The notes beneath the pieces were generated by a model. The model was given only the letters and a program-made list of their open reading frames with translations, was not told the DNA's origin and did no database searches. The translations under genes were made by a program, and so were the position numbers. Source: Stutzerimonas azotifigens (lineage in GTDB: Bacteria; Pseudomonadota; Gammaproteobacteria; Pseudomonadales; Pseudomonadaceae). From it: a stretch of 64,000 bases of DNA. The stretch covers positions 1 to 64,000 of the forward strand of contig NZ_JAAMRF010000010.1 of the NCBI RefSeq assembly GCF_013522725.1, in the 5' to 3' direction. Shown here piece by piece: positions 48,485 through 60,765 of this stretch (its first letter is position 1; every line of letters starts with the position of its first letter).

Positions 48485-50158
48485 ATGCTCGTCCACCTGT
48501 CCGTGCACAACTACGCCATCGTCGAACACCTTGACCTCGAGCTTAAGCGCGGCATGAGCGTGATCACCGGGGAAACCGGCGCCGGCAAATCGATCATGCT
48601 CGACGCCCTGGGCCTGACGCTGGGCGACCGCGCCGACAGTGCCGTGGTGCGCCCAGGCGCCGACAAGGCCGACATCCTGGCGAGCTTCGATCTGGACGAC
48701 ATCCCCGACGCGCGCGCCTGGCTCGCCGAACGCGACCTCGAAACCGACGGCCCTTGCATCCTGCGGCGAGTGATTACCGCTGAAGGCCGCTCACGCGGCT
48801 ACATCAATGGATCGCCCTGCCCGCAGGGCGATCTCAAGGCGCTAGGCGAATTGCTGATCGATATTCACAGCCAGCACGAGCACCAGTCCCTGCTCAAGCC
48901 CGACACCCACCGTCGACTGCTCGACGAGTACAGCGGCAGTCAGGATCTGGCACGCCAGGTCCAGCTTGCCGCGCAACGCTGGCGCCAGACCCGCCAGACC
49001 CTCGAGCGGCTGAGCAACAGCAGCGACGAACAGCGCGCTCGACACCAGTTGCTCAGCTACCAGCTGGAAGAGCTGGAAAACCTTGCCCTTGGCGAAAATG
49101 AACTCGAACAGCTGGAGCAGGAGCACAAGAACCTTGCCAATGCCGACCAGCTGCTCGGCGCCTGCCGCCAGGTGGTGGACCTGTGCAGCGAGAGCGATGC
49201 GGGCAACGTGCTGTCCGCCCTGACCATGAGCCTGCAGCGCCTGACCGTCTTCCAGAACCAGCCCGGTGCGCTCGGCGAAGCGGTCAACCTGCTGTCCAGC
49301 GCGCAGATCCAGGTGGAAGAGGCGATCGGAGAACTGAACCGCTTCCTCGATCACTTCGACGCCGACCCCGAACGCCAGCAGCTGCTCGAGGAGCGCCTCA
49401 ACAACATCTATACCCTGGCGCGTAAGCACCGCGTGCAACCGCCCGAGCTCGGCGCACTGCAACAGCAACTGCTCGAAGAACTGGAAAGCCTGAACGCCGA
49501 CGACGAAGCCGTGGAGCGGCTGACCGAAGAGCTGGCTGCCTATGCCCGCCACTATGAAGAGAAAGCTACCGAATTGAGCCGTATCCGCCAGGAAGCCGCA
49601 GGCCGCCTGGGCAGTGCAGTGGAGGCGGAAATCCAGCGCCTGGGAATGCCGGGCGGACGGCTATCGGTCGAACTGAAGTCGGCCGCCGAAGGCGAACTGC
49701 ACCCCTATGGTCGAGAGCAGGTCGAGTTTCTCGTCAGCGCCAATCCGGGACAGCCGCTACGGCCACTGGCCAAAGTCGCGTCCGGCGGCGAACTGTCGCG
49801 GATTAGCCTGGCGATCCAGGTCATCACCGCACAGACCTCGCGCGTGCCGACCCTGATATTCGACGAAGTAGACGTCGGCATCGGCGGCCCGACCGCAGAG
49901 GTGGTCGGGCAATTGCTCCGCCGCCTGGGCGAGCGCGGGCAGGTCCTGACCGTGACCCACCTGCCGCAGGTGGCAGCACAGGGACACCATCACCTGTTCG
50001 TGCACAAGGCACGCGGCAGCGACGCAACACGAACCGCGGTGACGGACCTGGATGGGAATGCGCGCGTCGAGGAAATCGCCCGCATGCTCGGCGGTGTGGA
50101 CCTTACCGAGCAGTCGATCGCCCACGCCCGCCAGATGGTGTCGTCCGCCCAGGCATAA
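48485..50158 (+). CDS. recN: DNA repair protein RecN
   Basis: 557-aa SMC-like ATPase acting early in double-strand-break repair. Walker A is TGETGAGKSIMLDAL (about 31-45). A long central coiled coil (about 150-370) is rich in Gln/Leu/Glu. The ABC signature region VASGGELSRISLAIQV and Walker B PTLIFDEVDVGIGG (about 450-475) follow. The ATG is preceded by GGGAG and by a LexA box. It is divergent from grpE and convergent with fur. Confidence 0.96.
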   Translation: MLVHLSVHNYAIVEHLDLELKRGMSVITGETGAGKSIMLDALGLTLGDRADSAVVRPGADKADILASFDLDDIPDARAWLAERDLETDGPCILRRVITAEGRSRGYINGSPCPQGDLKALGELLIDIHSQHEHQSLLKPDTHRRLLDEYSGSQDLARQVQLAAQRWRQTRQTLERLSNSSDEQRARHQLLSYQLEELENLALGENELEQLEQEHKNLANADQLLGACRQVVDLCSESDAGNVLSALTMSLQRLTVFQNQPGALGEAVNLLSSAQIQVEEAIGELNRFLDHFDADPERQQLLEERLNNIYTLARKHRVQPPELGALQQQLLEELESLNADDEAVERLTEELAAYARHYEEKATELSRIRQEAAGRLGSAVEAEIQRLGMPGGRLSVELKSAAEGELHPYGREQVEFLVSANPGQPLRPLAKVASGGELSRISLAIQVITAQTSRVPTLIFDEVDVGIGGPTAEVVGQLLRRLGERGQVLTVTHLPQVAAQGHHHLFVHKARGSDATRTAVTDLDGNARVEEIARMLGGVDLTEQSIAHARQMVSSAQA

Positions 50159-50172
50159 GCGATTACGCAAAT

Positions 50173-50200
50173 AAAAAGGCGACCCGAGGGTCGCCTTTTT
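50173..50200. terminator. Bidirectional terminator between recN and fur
   Basis: The stem AAAAAGGCGACC/GGTCGCCTTTTT around a 4-base loop has A/T-runs on both sides. It lies between the convergent recN and fur genes. Confidence 0.9.
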
Positions 50201-50213
50201 TGATCGTGCCTGT

Positions 50214-50618
50214 TCAGGCTTTCTTACGCACGTACAGCACCAGGTTGTGATCGACCAGATCGAAGCCGTGACGGTTAACGATCTCCTTCTGCAGGTTTTC
50301 GATCTCCGAATCGAAGAATTCGATCACGTCGCCGGTATCGACGCAGACCATATGGTCATGATGGCCACTGTCAGCCAGTTCGAAGACCGCGTGGCCGCCA
50401 TCGAAGTTATGTCGAACCACCAGGCCGGCCGCTTCGAACTGAGTGAGCACCCGATAAACCGTTGCCAGACCGACGTCTTCTCCGGCCTCCATCAACGCCT
50501 TGTAGACGTCTTCCGCGCTCATGTGGCGCTGCTCGGTGGTGTCGAGCATCTGTAGGATTTTGACCCGCGGCAAGGTCACTTTGAGGCCAGCTTTGCGTAG
50601 TTCGCTATTTTCAACCAT
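50214..50618 (-). CDS. fur: Ferric uptake regulator Fur
   Basis: 134-aa iron-dependent repressor. The winged-helix domain ([25 protein letters not shown], then [16 protein letters not shown]) is followed by the metal-binding dimer domain with [19 protein letters not shown] and a His-rich tail end. No C-terminal CxxC pair is seen, as is usual for Pseudomonas Fur. The start at 50618 gives the conserved N-terminus; the frame to 50711 is not coding. It is divergent from bamE and should repress prrF at 13714. Confidence 0.96.
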   Translation of the reverse strand: MVENSELRKAGLKVTLPRVKILQMLDTTEQRHMSAEDVYKALMEAGEDVGLATVYRVLTQFEAAGLVVRHNFDGGHAVFELADSGHHDHMVCVDTGDVIEFFDSEIENLQKEIVNRHGFDLVDHNLVLYVRKKA

Positions 50619-50713
50619 GGTCGGCTTTCTCGCTGCTGCTGTTTCGCAGCCTCCTTCAATACAGGTATGATCCGGGCTCTTTGCCCAGCCAAGATAGTGG
50701 AAGTCACCCACCG

Positions 50714-51229
50714 ATGCAAAACACCAAGCTCCTGCTCACCAGCCTGACTTTTGCAGGCCTGGTAGCACTCGCGGGTTGTTCATTTCCCGGCGTGTACAAG
50801 GTCGACATTCAACAGGGCAATGTCGTCACGCAAGACATGATAGACCAGTTGCGGCCTGGAATGACCCGACGCCAAGTGCGGTTTATCATGGGCAGCCCGC
50901 TGATCACGGACACCTTCCATGCCAACCGCTGGGACTATGTCTACAGCATCCAGCCAGGCGGCAGCCGTCGCCAGCAGGAGCGCATGAGCCTGATCTTCAG
51001 CGACAACGACCAACTGATCGGACTATCCGGGGACTTCGTACCCGGCGTGAGCCGGGACGAGGCGATCCTCGGCACCGATGGCAGCGCAGCGCCGGCGACC
51101 CAAGCGCCTTCGCAAGCCGAACCGGCTCCTGCACCAGGCTCGCTGGAAGAGCAGATCCAGCGCGAAGTCGACGAGGCCGAAGCCGTTCCGGTGCCCTCAC
51201 CCGAGCCGCTCGATACCAACCCGCAGTAA
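50714..51229 (+). CDS. bamE: Outer-membrane assembly lipoprotein BamE (OmlA)
   Basis: 171-aa lipoprotein of the BAM complex. Signal peptide with lipobox LVALAGC (Cys about 21). The SmpA/OmlA domain follows ([51 protein letters not shown]). The C-terminal tail is extended, Pro/Ala/Glu-rich and low-complexity. The ATG at 50714 (MQNTKLLLT) starts the signal peptide; upstream in-frame codons are not coding. fur and bamE are divergent neighbours in Pseudomonas. Confidence 0.94.
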   Translation: MQNTKLLLTSLTFAGLVALAGCSFPGVYKVDIQQGNVVTQDMIDQLRPGMTRRQVRFIMGSPLITDTFHANRWDYVYSIQPGGSRRQQERMSLIFSDNDQLIGLSGDFVPGVSRDEAILGTDGSAAPATQAPSQAEPAPAPGSLEEQIQREVDEAEAVPVPSPEPLDTNPQ

Positions 51230-51241
51230 CCTGCGCACACA

Positions 51242-51269
51242 AAAAAGCCCGGCATTGTCCGGGCTTTTT
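51242..51269. terminator. Bidirectional terminator between bamE and rnfH
   Basis: The stem GCCCGG/CCGGGC (51247-51264) has a 6-base loop and is flanked by an A-run and a T-run. It ends both convergent transcripts. Confidence 0.88.
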
Positions 51270-51282
51270 CATATGAAGGACG

Positions 51283-51600
51283 TTAGCTCGCCTGCTGCGC
51301 CTTGCGTTTGGCCGCCTCGGCGGCCCGCTGCTTGCGGACTTCCTTCGGGTCTGCAACCAATGGACGATAGATTTCCACTCGCTCCCCCTCCTCCAGCACG
51401 CGCTCGTCGGGCTTGGCGACCGCCTTACCGAAAACACCAAGGGGCGCGGCCTGCAGGTCGAGACCGGGGAAATGCTGCTCCATCCCGGAGCGCAGGGCTG
51501 CTTCGCGAGCCGTGGTGCCCTCGGGCAGGCTCAAGCGCAGCAGCACCTGCCTGTCCGGCAATGCATAGACGACCTCGACGGCGATCGTCGCCTCAGCCAT
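51283..51600 (-). CDS. rnfH: RnfH family ubiquitin-fold protein
   Basis: 105-aa beta-grasp protein (RnfH/UPF0125, formerly RatB). Signature: MAEATIAVEVVYALPDRQVLLRLSLPEGTTAREAALRSGM and DERVLEEGERVEIYRPLVADPKEVRKQRA, with a basic tail. The start at 51600 overlaps the ratA end by 8 bases, as in the conserved ratA-rnfH pair. Its molecular role is not established. Confidence 0.9.
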   Translation of the reverse strand: MAEATIAVEVVYALPDRQVLLRLSLPEGTTAREAALRSGMEQHFPGLDLQAAPLGVFGKAVAKPDERVLEEGERVEIYRPLVADPKEVRKQRAAEAAKRKAQQAS

Positions 51601-52027
51601 ACAGCGCCTTGGCCCGCTCGCAGAAGGCATCCACCAGACTATTGGCCGCCTGGTTGAACAACGGCCCGAGTGTGGCCTTGACCAGCGGCCCGGCGTAATC
51701 GAAGGTCAGATCGAGGCTGATCTTGCAGGCTTTTTCCCCGAGCGCCTTGAACTCCCAGATACCGTGCAGGTGACTGAACGGCCCCTCCTCGAGGGTCATC
51801 TCGATGCGCTTGCCGAGCTCGAGATCGTTGCGCGTCATGAACCGCTGGCTAAGCCCCGCCTTGGCGACGGTCATGCTGGCCCGCATCTGCGTTTCGCTCT
51901 CCGACAGCACTTCGGTGGCAGAACACCAAGGCAGGAACTGCGGGTAGCTGGCCACGTCGTTGACCATGTCGAACAGTGCCTGTGCCGGATAAGGCAGCAA
52001 GGCCGAGCGCTGAATGTGAGTCGTCAT
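51593..52027 (-). CDS. ratA: RatA-like START/polyketide-cyclase domain protein
   Basis: 144-aa protein of the coenzyme-Q-binding Coq10/START family. Conserved N-terminus MTTHIQRSALLPYPAQALFDMVNDVASYPQFLPWCSATEVL. In E. coli RatA was described as a toxin blocking 70S association, while others see a Coq10-like ubiquinone role. The start at 52027 is the conserved one. It is divergent from smpB, the usual gammaproteobacterial arrangement. Confidence 0.9.
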   Translation of the reverse strand: MTTHIQRSALLPYPAQALFDMVNDVASYPQFLPWCSATEVLSESETQMRASMTVAKAGLSQRFMTRNDLELGKRIEMTLEEGPFSHLHGIWEFKALGEKACKISLDLTFDYAGPLVKATLGPLFNQAANSLVDAFCERAKALYG

Positions 52028-52269
52028 CGATTGGAGTTGCTCTATTGCGTAGGCCAGAGGCCGGGACCAGCATGCAAACCGGTACGAACACATGCCCACC
52101 GCCGCTCCGGAGCATCGCCCCGGCACGCTGCAGGCCTGGAAAGGCGTTCATTGTCCGGGATTAGCCGCAGCCTCTCAAGTTCACCCTAGCTGGCCGGCCT
52201 GACCCGCCGGCATCTATTGCTCATCGCGTTATCGCCAGCCGCAGCGTCGCCCCTTATAATGCGCGGCCT

Positions 52270-52752
52270 ATGGCCAAACAAAAGAAACAACCCTCCGGGA
52301 CGATCGCGCTTAACAAGAAAGCGCTCCACGACTACTTCATCGAACAGAAATTCGAGGCAGGTCTTGCCTTGGCTGGCTGGGAGGTGAAGAGCCTACGCGC
52401 CGGCAAGGCGCAGCTGGTGGACAGCTATGTGCTGCTCAAGGATGGCGAAGCCTGGCTGCTCGGCAGCCACATCACGCCCCTGACCACCGCCAGCACCCAC
52501 GTCATCGCCGATCCGACACGCACGCGCAAACTGCTGCTGCACAAGCGCGAGCTCGGCAAGCTGTTCGGCGCGGTGCAGCAGAAGGGCTATGCCTGCGTGG
52601 CGCTTTCGCTGTACTGGAAGAAGCACCTGATCAAGTGCGAAATCGCGCTCGCCAAGGGCAAGAAGGAATTCGACAAGCGCCACACCGAGAAGGAGCGCGA
52701 CTCGGACCGCGAGATCCAGCGCGCCATGCGCACCAAGGGCAAGGAAGACTGA
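52270..52752 (+). CDS. smpB: SsrA-binding protein SmpB
   Basis: 160-aa partner of tmRNA in trans-translation. Signature: [65 protein letters not shown] and the basic C-terminal tail [29 protein letters not shown], which reads the empty A site. Its RNA partner ssrA lies about 7.5 kb downstream, separated by the lactate genes. Confidence 0.97.
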   Translation: MAKQKKQPSGTIALNKKALHDYFIEQKFEAGLALAGWEVKSLRAGKAQLVDSYVLLKDGEAWLLGSHITPLTTASTHVIADPTRTRKLLLHKRELGKLFGAVQQKGYACVALSLYWKKHLIKCEIALAKGKKEFDKRHTEKERDSDREIQRAMRTKGKED

Positions 52753-52764
52753 CCGCAGCGCCAG

Positions 52765-53568
52765 TTACGGCCTGACCTGCTCGCCACGCCCGGCGCCCGG
52801 GGTCGCTCCGGTGCGACGCTGGGCACGGGCCAGTCGCTGCGCCTCCTGCTGCCCCTCCGCCAGCACTTCCTGCACATAGTGGATATGCCTGTTCGAGATC
52901 GTCCGGGCATCTTCCGCACGCCTCTCGATAATCGCCTCGAACAATTCTTTATGCTGGTTCATCAGCATGTCGCGGGTCTCGCTGCGTAGCGCGTACATGC
53001 CGCCGATATTGGTGACCACGTTGCGCTTGAGCAGGTCGAACAGACCACGAATCGTATGCAGCAGCACCGCATTGTGACTGGCCTCGGCGATGGCCAGATG
53101 AAAGGAGGCGTCGGCGACTCCCTCTTCAGCCCGTGTCACGGTACCGATGCGGGTATAGCAGTCCTGCAGCGCCTCGAATGCCACACGCAGCCGGCCATGA
53201 TCAAGTTCGGTGGCGCGAAGCGCCGCGTAGTAAGCGCACGCCCCTTCGAGGGTGTGGCGAAACTCCAGCAGGTCGCGCTGGGCATCGGCGTTACTGCCCA
53301 GCAGCTGCAGCAGGGGATCGCTGAAGGTCGACCCCAGCGACTCGGCAACGAAGGTCCCACCGCCGTGCCGACTGACCACCAGACCCTTGGCTGCCAGCTT
53401 CTGCACCGCTTCGCGCAGCGAAGGGCGGGAGACGCCGAACTGCTCGGCCAGCGCACGCTCGGCCGGGAGCCGTTCGCCGGCCTTCAGCGTACCTTCGAGG
53501 ATCATCGTCTCAAGCTGCATGACGATGTCGTCAGCCAGGCGCCGTTGTCGAACCACACCCACTTCCAT
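52765..53568 (-). CDS. lldR: Lactate-responsive GntR/FCD regulator LldR
   Basis: 267-aa FadR-subfamily repressor. N-terminal winged HTH (RRLADDIVMQLETMILEGTLKAGERLPAERALAEQFGVSRPSLREAVQKL), then a helical FCD ligand domain (about 95-240) with likely metal/ligand residues in DASFHLAIAEASHNAVL and LMNQHKELFEAI. It is divergent from lldP, with two operator-like sites between them. ATG at 53568; a GTG codon precedes it. Confidence 0.9.
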   Translation of the reverse strand: MEVGVVRQRRLADDIVMQLETMILEGTLKAGERLPAERALAEQFGVSRPSLREAVQKLAAKGLVVSRHGGGTFVAESLGSTFSDPLLQLLGSNADAQRDLLEFRHTLEGACAYYAALRATELDHGRLRVAFEALQDCYTRIGTVTRAEEGVADASFHLAIAEASHNAVLLHTIRGLFDLLKRNVVTNIGGMYALRSETRDMLMNQHKELFEAIIERRAEDARTISNRHIHYVQEVLAEGQQEAQRLARAQRRTGATPGAGRGEQVRP

Positions 53569-53579
53569 CACTTCACCAC

Positions 53580-53590
53580 TGGTAAGACCA
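53580..53590. promoter_or_regulatory. LldR operator-like site 1
   Basis: TGGT-AAG-ACCA is a short inverted repeat 12 bp from the lldR start. It has the TGGTnnnACCA form bound by FadR-family lactate/pyruvate regulators. It would give autoregulation of lldR. Confidence 0.6.
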
Positions 53591-53715
53591 ATTTTTATTC
53601 AATCAAAGCCTAGCGACCGACACCCCTACTCAGCAAGCCGGACGCATACGACCAAAGTCTAATGAGGGCAGATTGACGCAACAGCAGCGCAGCTCTTAGG
53701 CTGACATCTCTTCGC

Positions 53716-53740
53716 TGTAAATTGGTCTTACCAATTTACA
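53716..53740. promoter_or_regulatory. LldR operator-like site 2 (perfect palindrome)
   Basis: TGTAAATTGGT and ACCAATTTACA form a perfect 11-bp inverted repeat around CTT. The core repeats the TGGTnnnACCA pattern of site 1, 126 bp away. It lies about 95 bp before lldP, suitable for repression of the lactate operon in the absence of lactate. Confidence 0.75.
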
Positions 53741-53769
53741 AGTTCCAACTATAAAAGAAGAAGAGACCC

Positions 53770-53841
53770 ATGCCCCAACCGCCTCGCTCCCTGCTGTCGT
53801 ATCGCCCACCGCTCCTGAACGCCGGGGGGAATGATGTCTAA
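53770..53841 (+). CDS. Putative 23-aa leader ORF overlapping the lldP start
   Basis: ATG at 53770 after AAGAAGAGA. The peptide starts [16 protein letters not shown], and TAA at 53839-53841 lies inside the first codons of lldP in another frame. The stop-start overlap would allow translational coupling. No database check was possible. It may be noncoding. Confidence 0.3.
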   Translation: MPQPPRSLLSYRPPLLNAGGNDV

Positions 53842-55528
53842 CGGCCTCCTCGCCCTCTTCGCCTTCTCGCCGATCCTGCTTGCCGCCATTTTGCTGATCG
53901 GCCTGCGCTGGCCTGCCAAGCGCGCCATGCCGCTGGTCTACCTGATCACCGCCGCCATCGCCCTGTTCGTCTGGGACATGAGCGTCAACCGCATCCTCGC
54001 CTCGACCCTGCAGGGCCTTGTGATCACCGCCGGAGTGCTGTGGATCATCTTCGGCGCCATCCTGCTGCTCAATACCCTCAAGCGCTCGGGCGGTATCAGT
54101 GCCATCCGCGCCGGGTTCGCCACCATCAGCCCGGACCGCCGCATCCAGGCCATCATCATCGCCTGGCTGTTCGGCTGCTTCATCGAAGGCGCGTCCGGCT
54201 GGGGCACCACCGCCGCCATCGCCGCGCCGCTGCTGGTGGCCATCGGCTTCCCGGCACTCGCGGCGGTGCTTATGGGCATGCTGGTCCAGAGCACGCCGGT
54301 GTCCTACGGCGCGGTGGGTACGCCCATCCTCATCGGCATCACCGGCGGCCTGGACACGGCTACGGTGGGGAGCGAGCTGGTCGCCCAGGGTTCGAGCTGG
54401 GACGCCTACCTGCAGCTGATTACCAGTGAAGTGGCGATCATCCATGCCATCGTCGGCACCCTGATGCCCTTCATCATGGCGGTGATGCTGACCCGATTCT
54501 TCGGCAAGGAACGCAGCTGGCGCGCCGCCTTCGACGTGCTGCCGTTCGCCCTGTTCGCCGGCCTCGCCTTCACCTTGCCCTACGCGGCCACCGGGGTCTT
54601 CCTCGGTCCCGAGTTCCCGTCGATGCTCGGCGGGCTGGTCGGCCTGGCGATCGTGACCACCGCGGCTCGTGCGGGCTTCCTCATGCCGAAGACCGTCTGG
54701 GACTTCCCGGAGCCCCACCAGTGGCCGAATGAATGGATGAGCACGGTAGAGATGAAGCTGGATGAGCTCACCAACAAGCCCATGAGCACCTTCAAGGCCT
54801 GGCTGCCCTACGTACTGGTCGGCGTGCTGCTGGTGATCACCCGCGTGTTCCCGCAGGTCGGCGAGCCGCTCAAGGCGGTGGTGCTGGTGTTCACCAACAT
54901 CCTCGGGGAAGCGGGCATAAATGGTGATTTCATGCCGCTCTACCTGCCCGGCGGGATCATGGTGGCGGTCGCCATCGCCACGGTCTTTCTGCATGGCATG
55001 AAACCGAGCGAACTGCCCAAGGCGATCGGCGAGTCGAGCAAGGTGCTGGTGGGCGCCGGTTTCGTGCTGCTGTTCACCGTGCCGATGGTGCGCATCATGA
55101 TCAACTCCGGCATCAACGCCGCGGAGCTGGCGAGCATGCCCATCACCATGGCCCGTTTCGTCGCCGACGCGGTCGGCCCGGTCTATCCGCTGCTGGCGCC
55201 GAGTATTGGCGCGCTGGGAGCTTTCCTCGCCGGCTCCAACACGGTGAGCAACATGATGCTCAGCCAGTTCCAGTTCGGCGTCGCGCAGAACCTCGGCATT
55301 TCCAGCGCGCTCATCGTCGCGGTGCAGGCGATCGGTGCCGCGGCGGGCAACATGGTGGCCATCCACAACGTGGTCGCCGCCTCGGCCACCGTGGGTCTGC
55401 TCGGCCGCGAGGGCATCACGCTGCGCAAGACCGTCTGGCCGATGCTGTACTACGTGCTGTTCACCGGCGTGATCGCGTTGATCGCCGTGTACTGGCTGGG
55501 GGTCAGCGACCCTCTGGTCAGCCATTGA
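53834..55528 (+). CDS. lldP: L-lactate permease
   Basis: 564-aa polytopic LctP-family transporter with about 13-14 membrane helices. Conserved family stretches are [50 protein letters not shown] and [18 protein letters not shown]. It imports L- and D-lactate and glycolate by proton symport. Two consecutive ATGs (53831, 53834) follow a GGGGGGA sequence; I prefer the second on spacing. It is first of lldP-lldD-dld. Confidence 0.93.
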   Translation: MSNGLLALFAFSPILLAAILLIGLRWPAKRAMPLVYLITAAIALFVWDMSVNRILASTLQGLVITAGVLWIIFGAILLLNTLKRSGGISAIRAGFATISPDRRIQAIIIAWLFGCFIEGASGWGTTAAIAAPLLVAIGFPALAAVLMGMLVQSTPVSYGAVGTPILIGITGGLDTATVGSELVAQGSSWDAYLQLITSEVAIIHAIVGTLMPFIMAVMLTRFFGKERSWRAAFDVLPFALFAGLAFTLPYAATGVFLGPEFPSMLGGLVGLAIVTTAARAGFLMPKTVWDFPEPHQWPNEWMSTVEMKLDELTNKPMSTFKAWLPYVLVGVLLVITRVFPQVGEPLKAVVLVFTNILGEAGINGDFMPLYLPGGIMVAVAIATVFLHGMKPSELPKAIGESSKVLVGAGFVLLFTVPMVRIMINSGINAAELASMPITMARFVADAVGPVYPLLAPSIGALGAFLAGSNTVSNMMLSQFQFGVAQNLGISSALIVAVQAIGAAAGNMVAIHNVVAASATVGLLGREGITLRKTVWPMLYYVLFTGVIALIAVYWLGVSDPLVSH

Positions 55529-55616
55529 CCGCCGTCCGTCCCGACCTTCGCCGCGCCCGCGGGGCGAAGGTCATTCACCCCATCCCTTCAAGCGCTTCCG
55601 AACCGGTGTGCATCCA

Positions 55617-56771
55617 ATGATCATTTCTGCCTCTACCGACTACCGTGCCGCTGCAAAACGCAAGCTTCCGCCCTTCCTGTTCCACTACATCGACGGCGGC
55701 GCCTATGCCGAATACACCATGCGCCGCAACGTCGACGACCTCAGCAGCGTGGCCCTGCGCCAGCGCGTGCTGCGCAACATGTCGGAGCTGACGCTGGAGA
55801 CCAAGCTGTTCGACGAGACCCTGTCGATGCCGGTGGCGCTGGCCCCAGTCGGTCTCTGCGGCATGTTCGCCCGCCGCGGCGAGGTCCAGGCGGCCAAGGC
55901 CGCGGCGGCAAAGGGCATTCCCTTCACGCTGTCGACCGTGTCGGTCTGCCCGATCGAGGAAGTGGCACCGGCGATCAACCGCCCCATGTGGTTCCAGCTC
56001 TACGTGCTCAAGGACCGCGGCTTCATGAAGAACGCCCTGGAGCGCGCCAAGGCCGCCGGGGTCAAGACGCTGGTGTTCACCGTCGACATGCCCACCCCCG
56101 GCGCGCGCTACCGCGACGCCCACTCCGGCATGAGCGGCGAGCGCGCCGCCCTGCGCCGCATGCTGCAAGCCATGACCCACCCAGCCTGGGCCTGGGATGT
56201 CGGTCTGAAGGGCAAGCCGCACGACCTCGGCAACATCTCCACCTACCGCGGCCATCCGACCGGGCTGGAGGACTACATCGGCTGGTTGGCGAACAACTTC
56301 GACCCGTCCATTTCTTGGAAGGACCTAGAGTGGATCCGCGACTTCTGGGAAGGCCCGATGATCATCAAGGGCATCCTCGATGCGGACGACGCGCGCGACG
56401 CGGTGCGCTTCGGTGCCGATGGCATCGTCGTCTCCAACCACGGCGGCCGTCAGCTCGACGGCGTGCTCTCCAGCGCGCGGGCAATGCCGGAGATCGCCGA
56501 CGCGGTCAAGGGTGACCTGAAGATTCTCGCCGACTCGGGCATCCGCACCGGTCTGGACGTGGTCCGCATGATCGCACTCGGTGCCGACACCGTGCTGCTC
56601 GGCCGTGCCTTCATCTACGCGCTGGCCACCGGCGGAGCCGCCGGGGTGACCAACCTGCTGAACCTGATCGAGAAGGAGATGCGCGTGGCCATGGTGCTCA
56701 CCGGTGCCAAGTCCATCAGCGAAATCAGCCGCGATTCGCTGGTGCCACAGGCCGGCTCGGTCATCGGCTGA
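55617..56771 (+). CDS. lldD: L-lactate dehydrogenase (quinone, FMN-dependent)
   Basis: 384-aa membrane-associated alpha-hydroxyacid oxidase-family enzyme, oxidising L-lactate to pyruvate and feeding electrons to the quinone pool. N-terminal [27 protein letters not shown]; catalytic His and substrate Arg in [15 protein letters not shown] (about 270-285); FMN-phosphate loop [27 protein letters not shown]. The ATG at 55617 is preferred over the GTG at 55608, since it matches the conserved MIISASTDY start. Confidence 0.96.
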   Translation: MIISASTDYRAAAKRKLPPFLFHYIDGGAYAEYTMRRNVDDLSSVALRQRVLRNMSELTLETKLFDETLSMPVALAPVGLCGMFARRGEVQAAKAAAAKGIPFTLSTVSVCPIEEVAPAINRPMWFQLYVLKDRGFMKNALERAKAAGVKTLVFTVDMPTPGARYRDAHSGMSGERAALRRMLQAMTHPAWAWDVGLKGKPHDLGNISTYRGHPTGLEDYIGWLANNFDPSISWKDLEWIRDFWEGPMIIKGILDADDARDAVRFGADGIVVSNHGGRQLDGVLSSARAMPEIADAVKGDLKILADSGIRTGLDVVRMIALGADTVLLGRAFIYALATGGAAGVTNLLNLIEKEMRVAMVLTGAKSISEISRDSLVPQAGSVIG

Positions 56772-56809
56772 GCCTTTTCGCGCCCGTCCCGCACACATCC
56801 GGAGCCGCC

Positions 56810-59650
<2,841 letters not shown>

Positions 59651-59835
59651 TCACAACCGTGCTTGGCGGCGCCGACGCCGCCAAGCCCAACGGCTCGTCC
59701 CCTCGATGAAACGCTTTAGCCCCGTCGCAGTCCCACGTTAGAGCCCGGAACACAAGGGCCCTTACCGCTCGGCAGCTCCTGCAAGCCGTATCGCGCCAGC
59801 CAGCCGGGATGACCATTATGTCTGGAGGACTCACG

Positions 59836-60141
59836 ATGAAACGCTTCGCTATGCTCGCGACCGCTGCACTGCTCGCCAGCCCCGCCGCCTTCGCTGCGGA
59901 CAAAGATCTGTGCCAGATCAACATGCAGGAAATCCAGGACAACATGACCACCAGTCAGGCCACGCTCGGCGAGCCGGCCCGCAGCCAGGTCGAGGAATAC
60001 ACCAACCAGGCGCGCCAGGCGCAACAAGCCGGCGACACCGAAAAATGCATCACTCTGACCACCCAGGCACTGCAGCGCCTCAAAGGCCCGGGCAGCTCCG
60101 AAAGCGGCACCGCCGGCTCCTCGTCGGGCACCAGCAACTGA
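59836..60141 (+). CDS. Small secreted protein of unknown function
   Basis: 101-aa protein with a clean signal peptide (MKRFAMLATAALLASPAAFA). A short helical, polar domain follows (DKDLCQINMQEIQDNMTTSQATLGEPARSQVEEYTNQARQAQQAGDTEKCITLTTQALQRL) with two cysteines, and a Gly/Ser-rich tail. GGAGG at the right distance fixes the ATG at 59836. The helix pair with alternating Gln/Ala resembles a single TPR-like hairpin. It lies between dld and ssrA. I do not recognise a named family. Confidence 0.75.
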   Translation: MKRFAMLATAALLASPAAFAADKDLCQINMQEIQDNMTTSQATLGEPARSQVEEYTNQARQAQQAGDTEKCITLTTQALQRLKGPGSSESGTAGSSSGTSN

Positions 60142-60146
60142 TGGAT

Positions 60147-60170
60147 GCGGGGCCAGCCCTCTGGCCCCGC
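60147..60170 (+). terminator. Hairpin after the small secreted protein
   Basis: A perfect 10-bp stem GCGGGGCCAG/CTGGCCCCGC around CCCT starts 6 bases past the stop. It has no T-run, so it is possibly a Rho-assisted or stabilising structure. Confidence 0.5.
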
Positions 60171-60214
60171 AACGATTGAAATCCGCGTAGCCACCCCATC
60201 TTGTCGCCTGAGGG

Positions 60215-60244
60215 TTCGACGCAGCCAACGCATTGGCGTAGACT
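60215..60244 (+). promoter_or_regulatory. Tentative ssrA promoter
   Basis: TTCGAC (60215-60220), an 18-bp spacer and TAGACT (60239-60244) lie about 30 bases before the mature tmRNA 5' end. The -10 is fair and the -35 weak. Confidence 0.4.
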
Positions 60245-60274
60245 ACGCGTTCGACATCCCGCCGTGGATGTCTC

Positions 60275-60652
60275 GGGGCCGATTAGGATTCGACGCCGGT
60301 AACAAAGCTCTAGGTGCATGCCGAGTTGGTAACAGAACTCGTAAATCCACTGTTGCAAACTTATAGTTGCCAACGACGACAACTACGAAGGGTACGCGCT
60401 AGCCGCCTAACCTTCATCTGGTCGCTTCGGCGCCAGCGGTCACTAGGGGATGCCTGTAAACCCGAAATGACCGTCAGATAGAACAGGATCGCCGCCAAGT
60501 TCGCTGCAGACGTAACGGCTAAAACTCATGCAGCTCGCTCCAAGCACCCTGCCAATCGGGCGGCGCGGAGTTAACTCAGTAGGTTGGATAAGCATGTAGT
60601 ACCGACAGTGGAGAGCTGGCGGACGGGGGTTCAAATCCCCCCGGCTCCACCA
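60275..60652 (+). ncRNA. ssrA: tmRNA (SsrA)
   Basis: About 378-nt transfer-messenger RNA. The 5' GGGGCCGATTAGGATTCGAC and 3' GGCTCCACCA form the tRNA-like acceptor stem, with the T-arm GGTTCAAATCC. The tag reading frame GCCAACGACGACAACTACGA... ends TAA and encodes ANDDNYEGYALAA, resuming after the usual CGTTGCAAACTTATAGTTGCC-like context. It works with SmpB (52270). Its 3' end is the probable integration site of the element to the right. Confidence 0.97.
60626..60652 (+). other. Probable attachment site (attL) in the 3' end of ssrA
   Basis: The T-arm and acceptor 3' end of tmRNA (GGGGGTTCAAATCCCC onward to CCA) is the classic target of P4-type integrases. An integrase gene starts 183 bp downstream, in the same orientation. 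The matching direct repeat (attR) would lie beyond the right edge, so the extent is inference. Confidence 0.65.
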
Positions 60653-60664
60653 AATAAACATCTA

Positions 60665-60689
60665 AGGGCGTCCACGGACGTCCTTTTTT
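60665..60689 (+). terminator. ssrA terminator
   Basis: AGGGCGTC pairs with GGACGTCCT around a 4-base loop and is followed by six T (60684-60689). It lies 12 bases past the tmRNA CCA. If the element inserted at the CCA, this terminator belongs to the element side. Confidence 0.8.
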
Positions 60690-60765
60690 GTGCCTGAAAT
60701 TCAGTAAATACGGGGCTTCCAGCGCCACCGGCATCCAAGGGTGTCCGTCAGCATCTATGTGTTCA

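Noticed and set aside
53696..55525. A 609-codon minus-strand frame opposite lldP
   Set aside because: Antisense of a hydrophobic transporter, giving a His/Asp/Arg-rich product without motifs. The lldP frame has clear family sequence.
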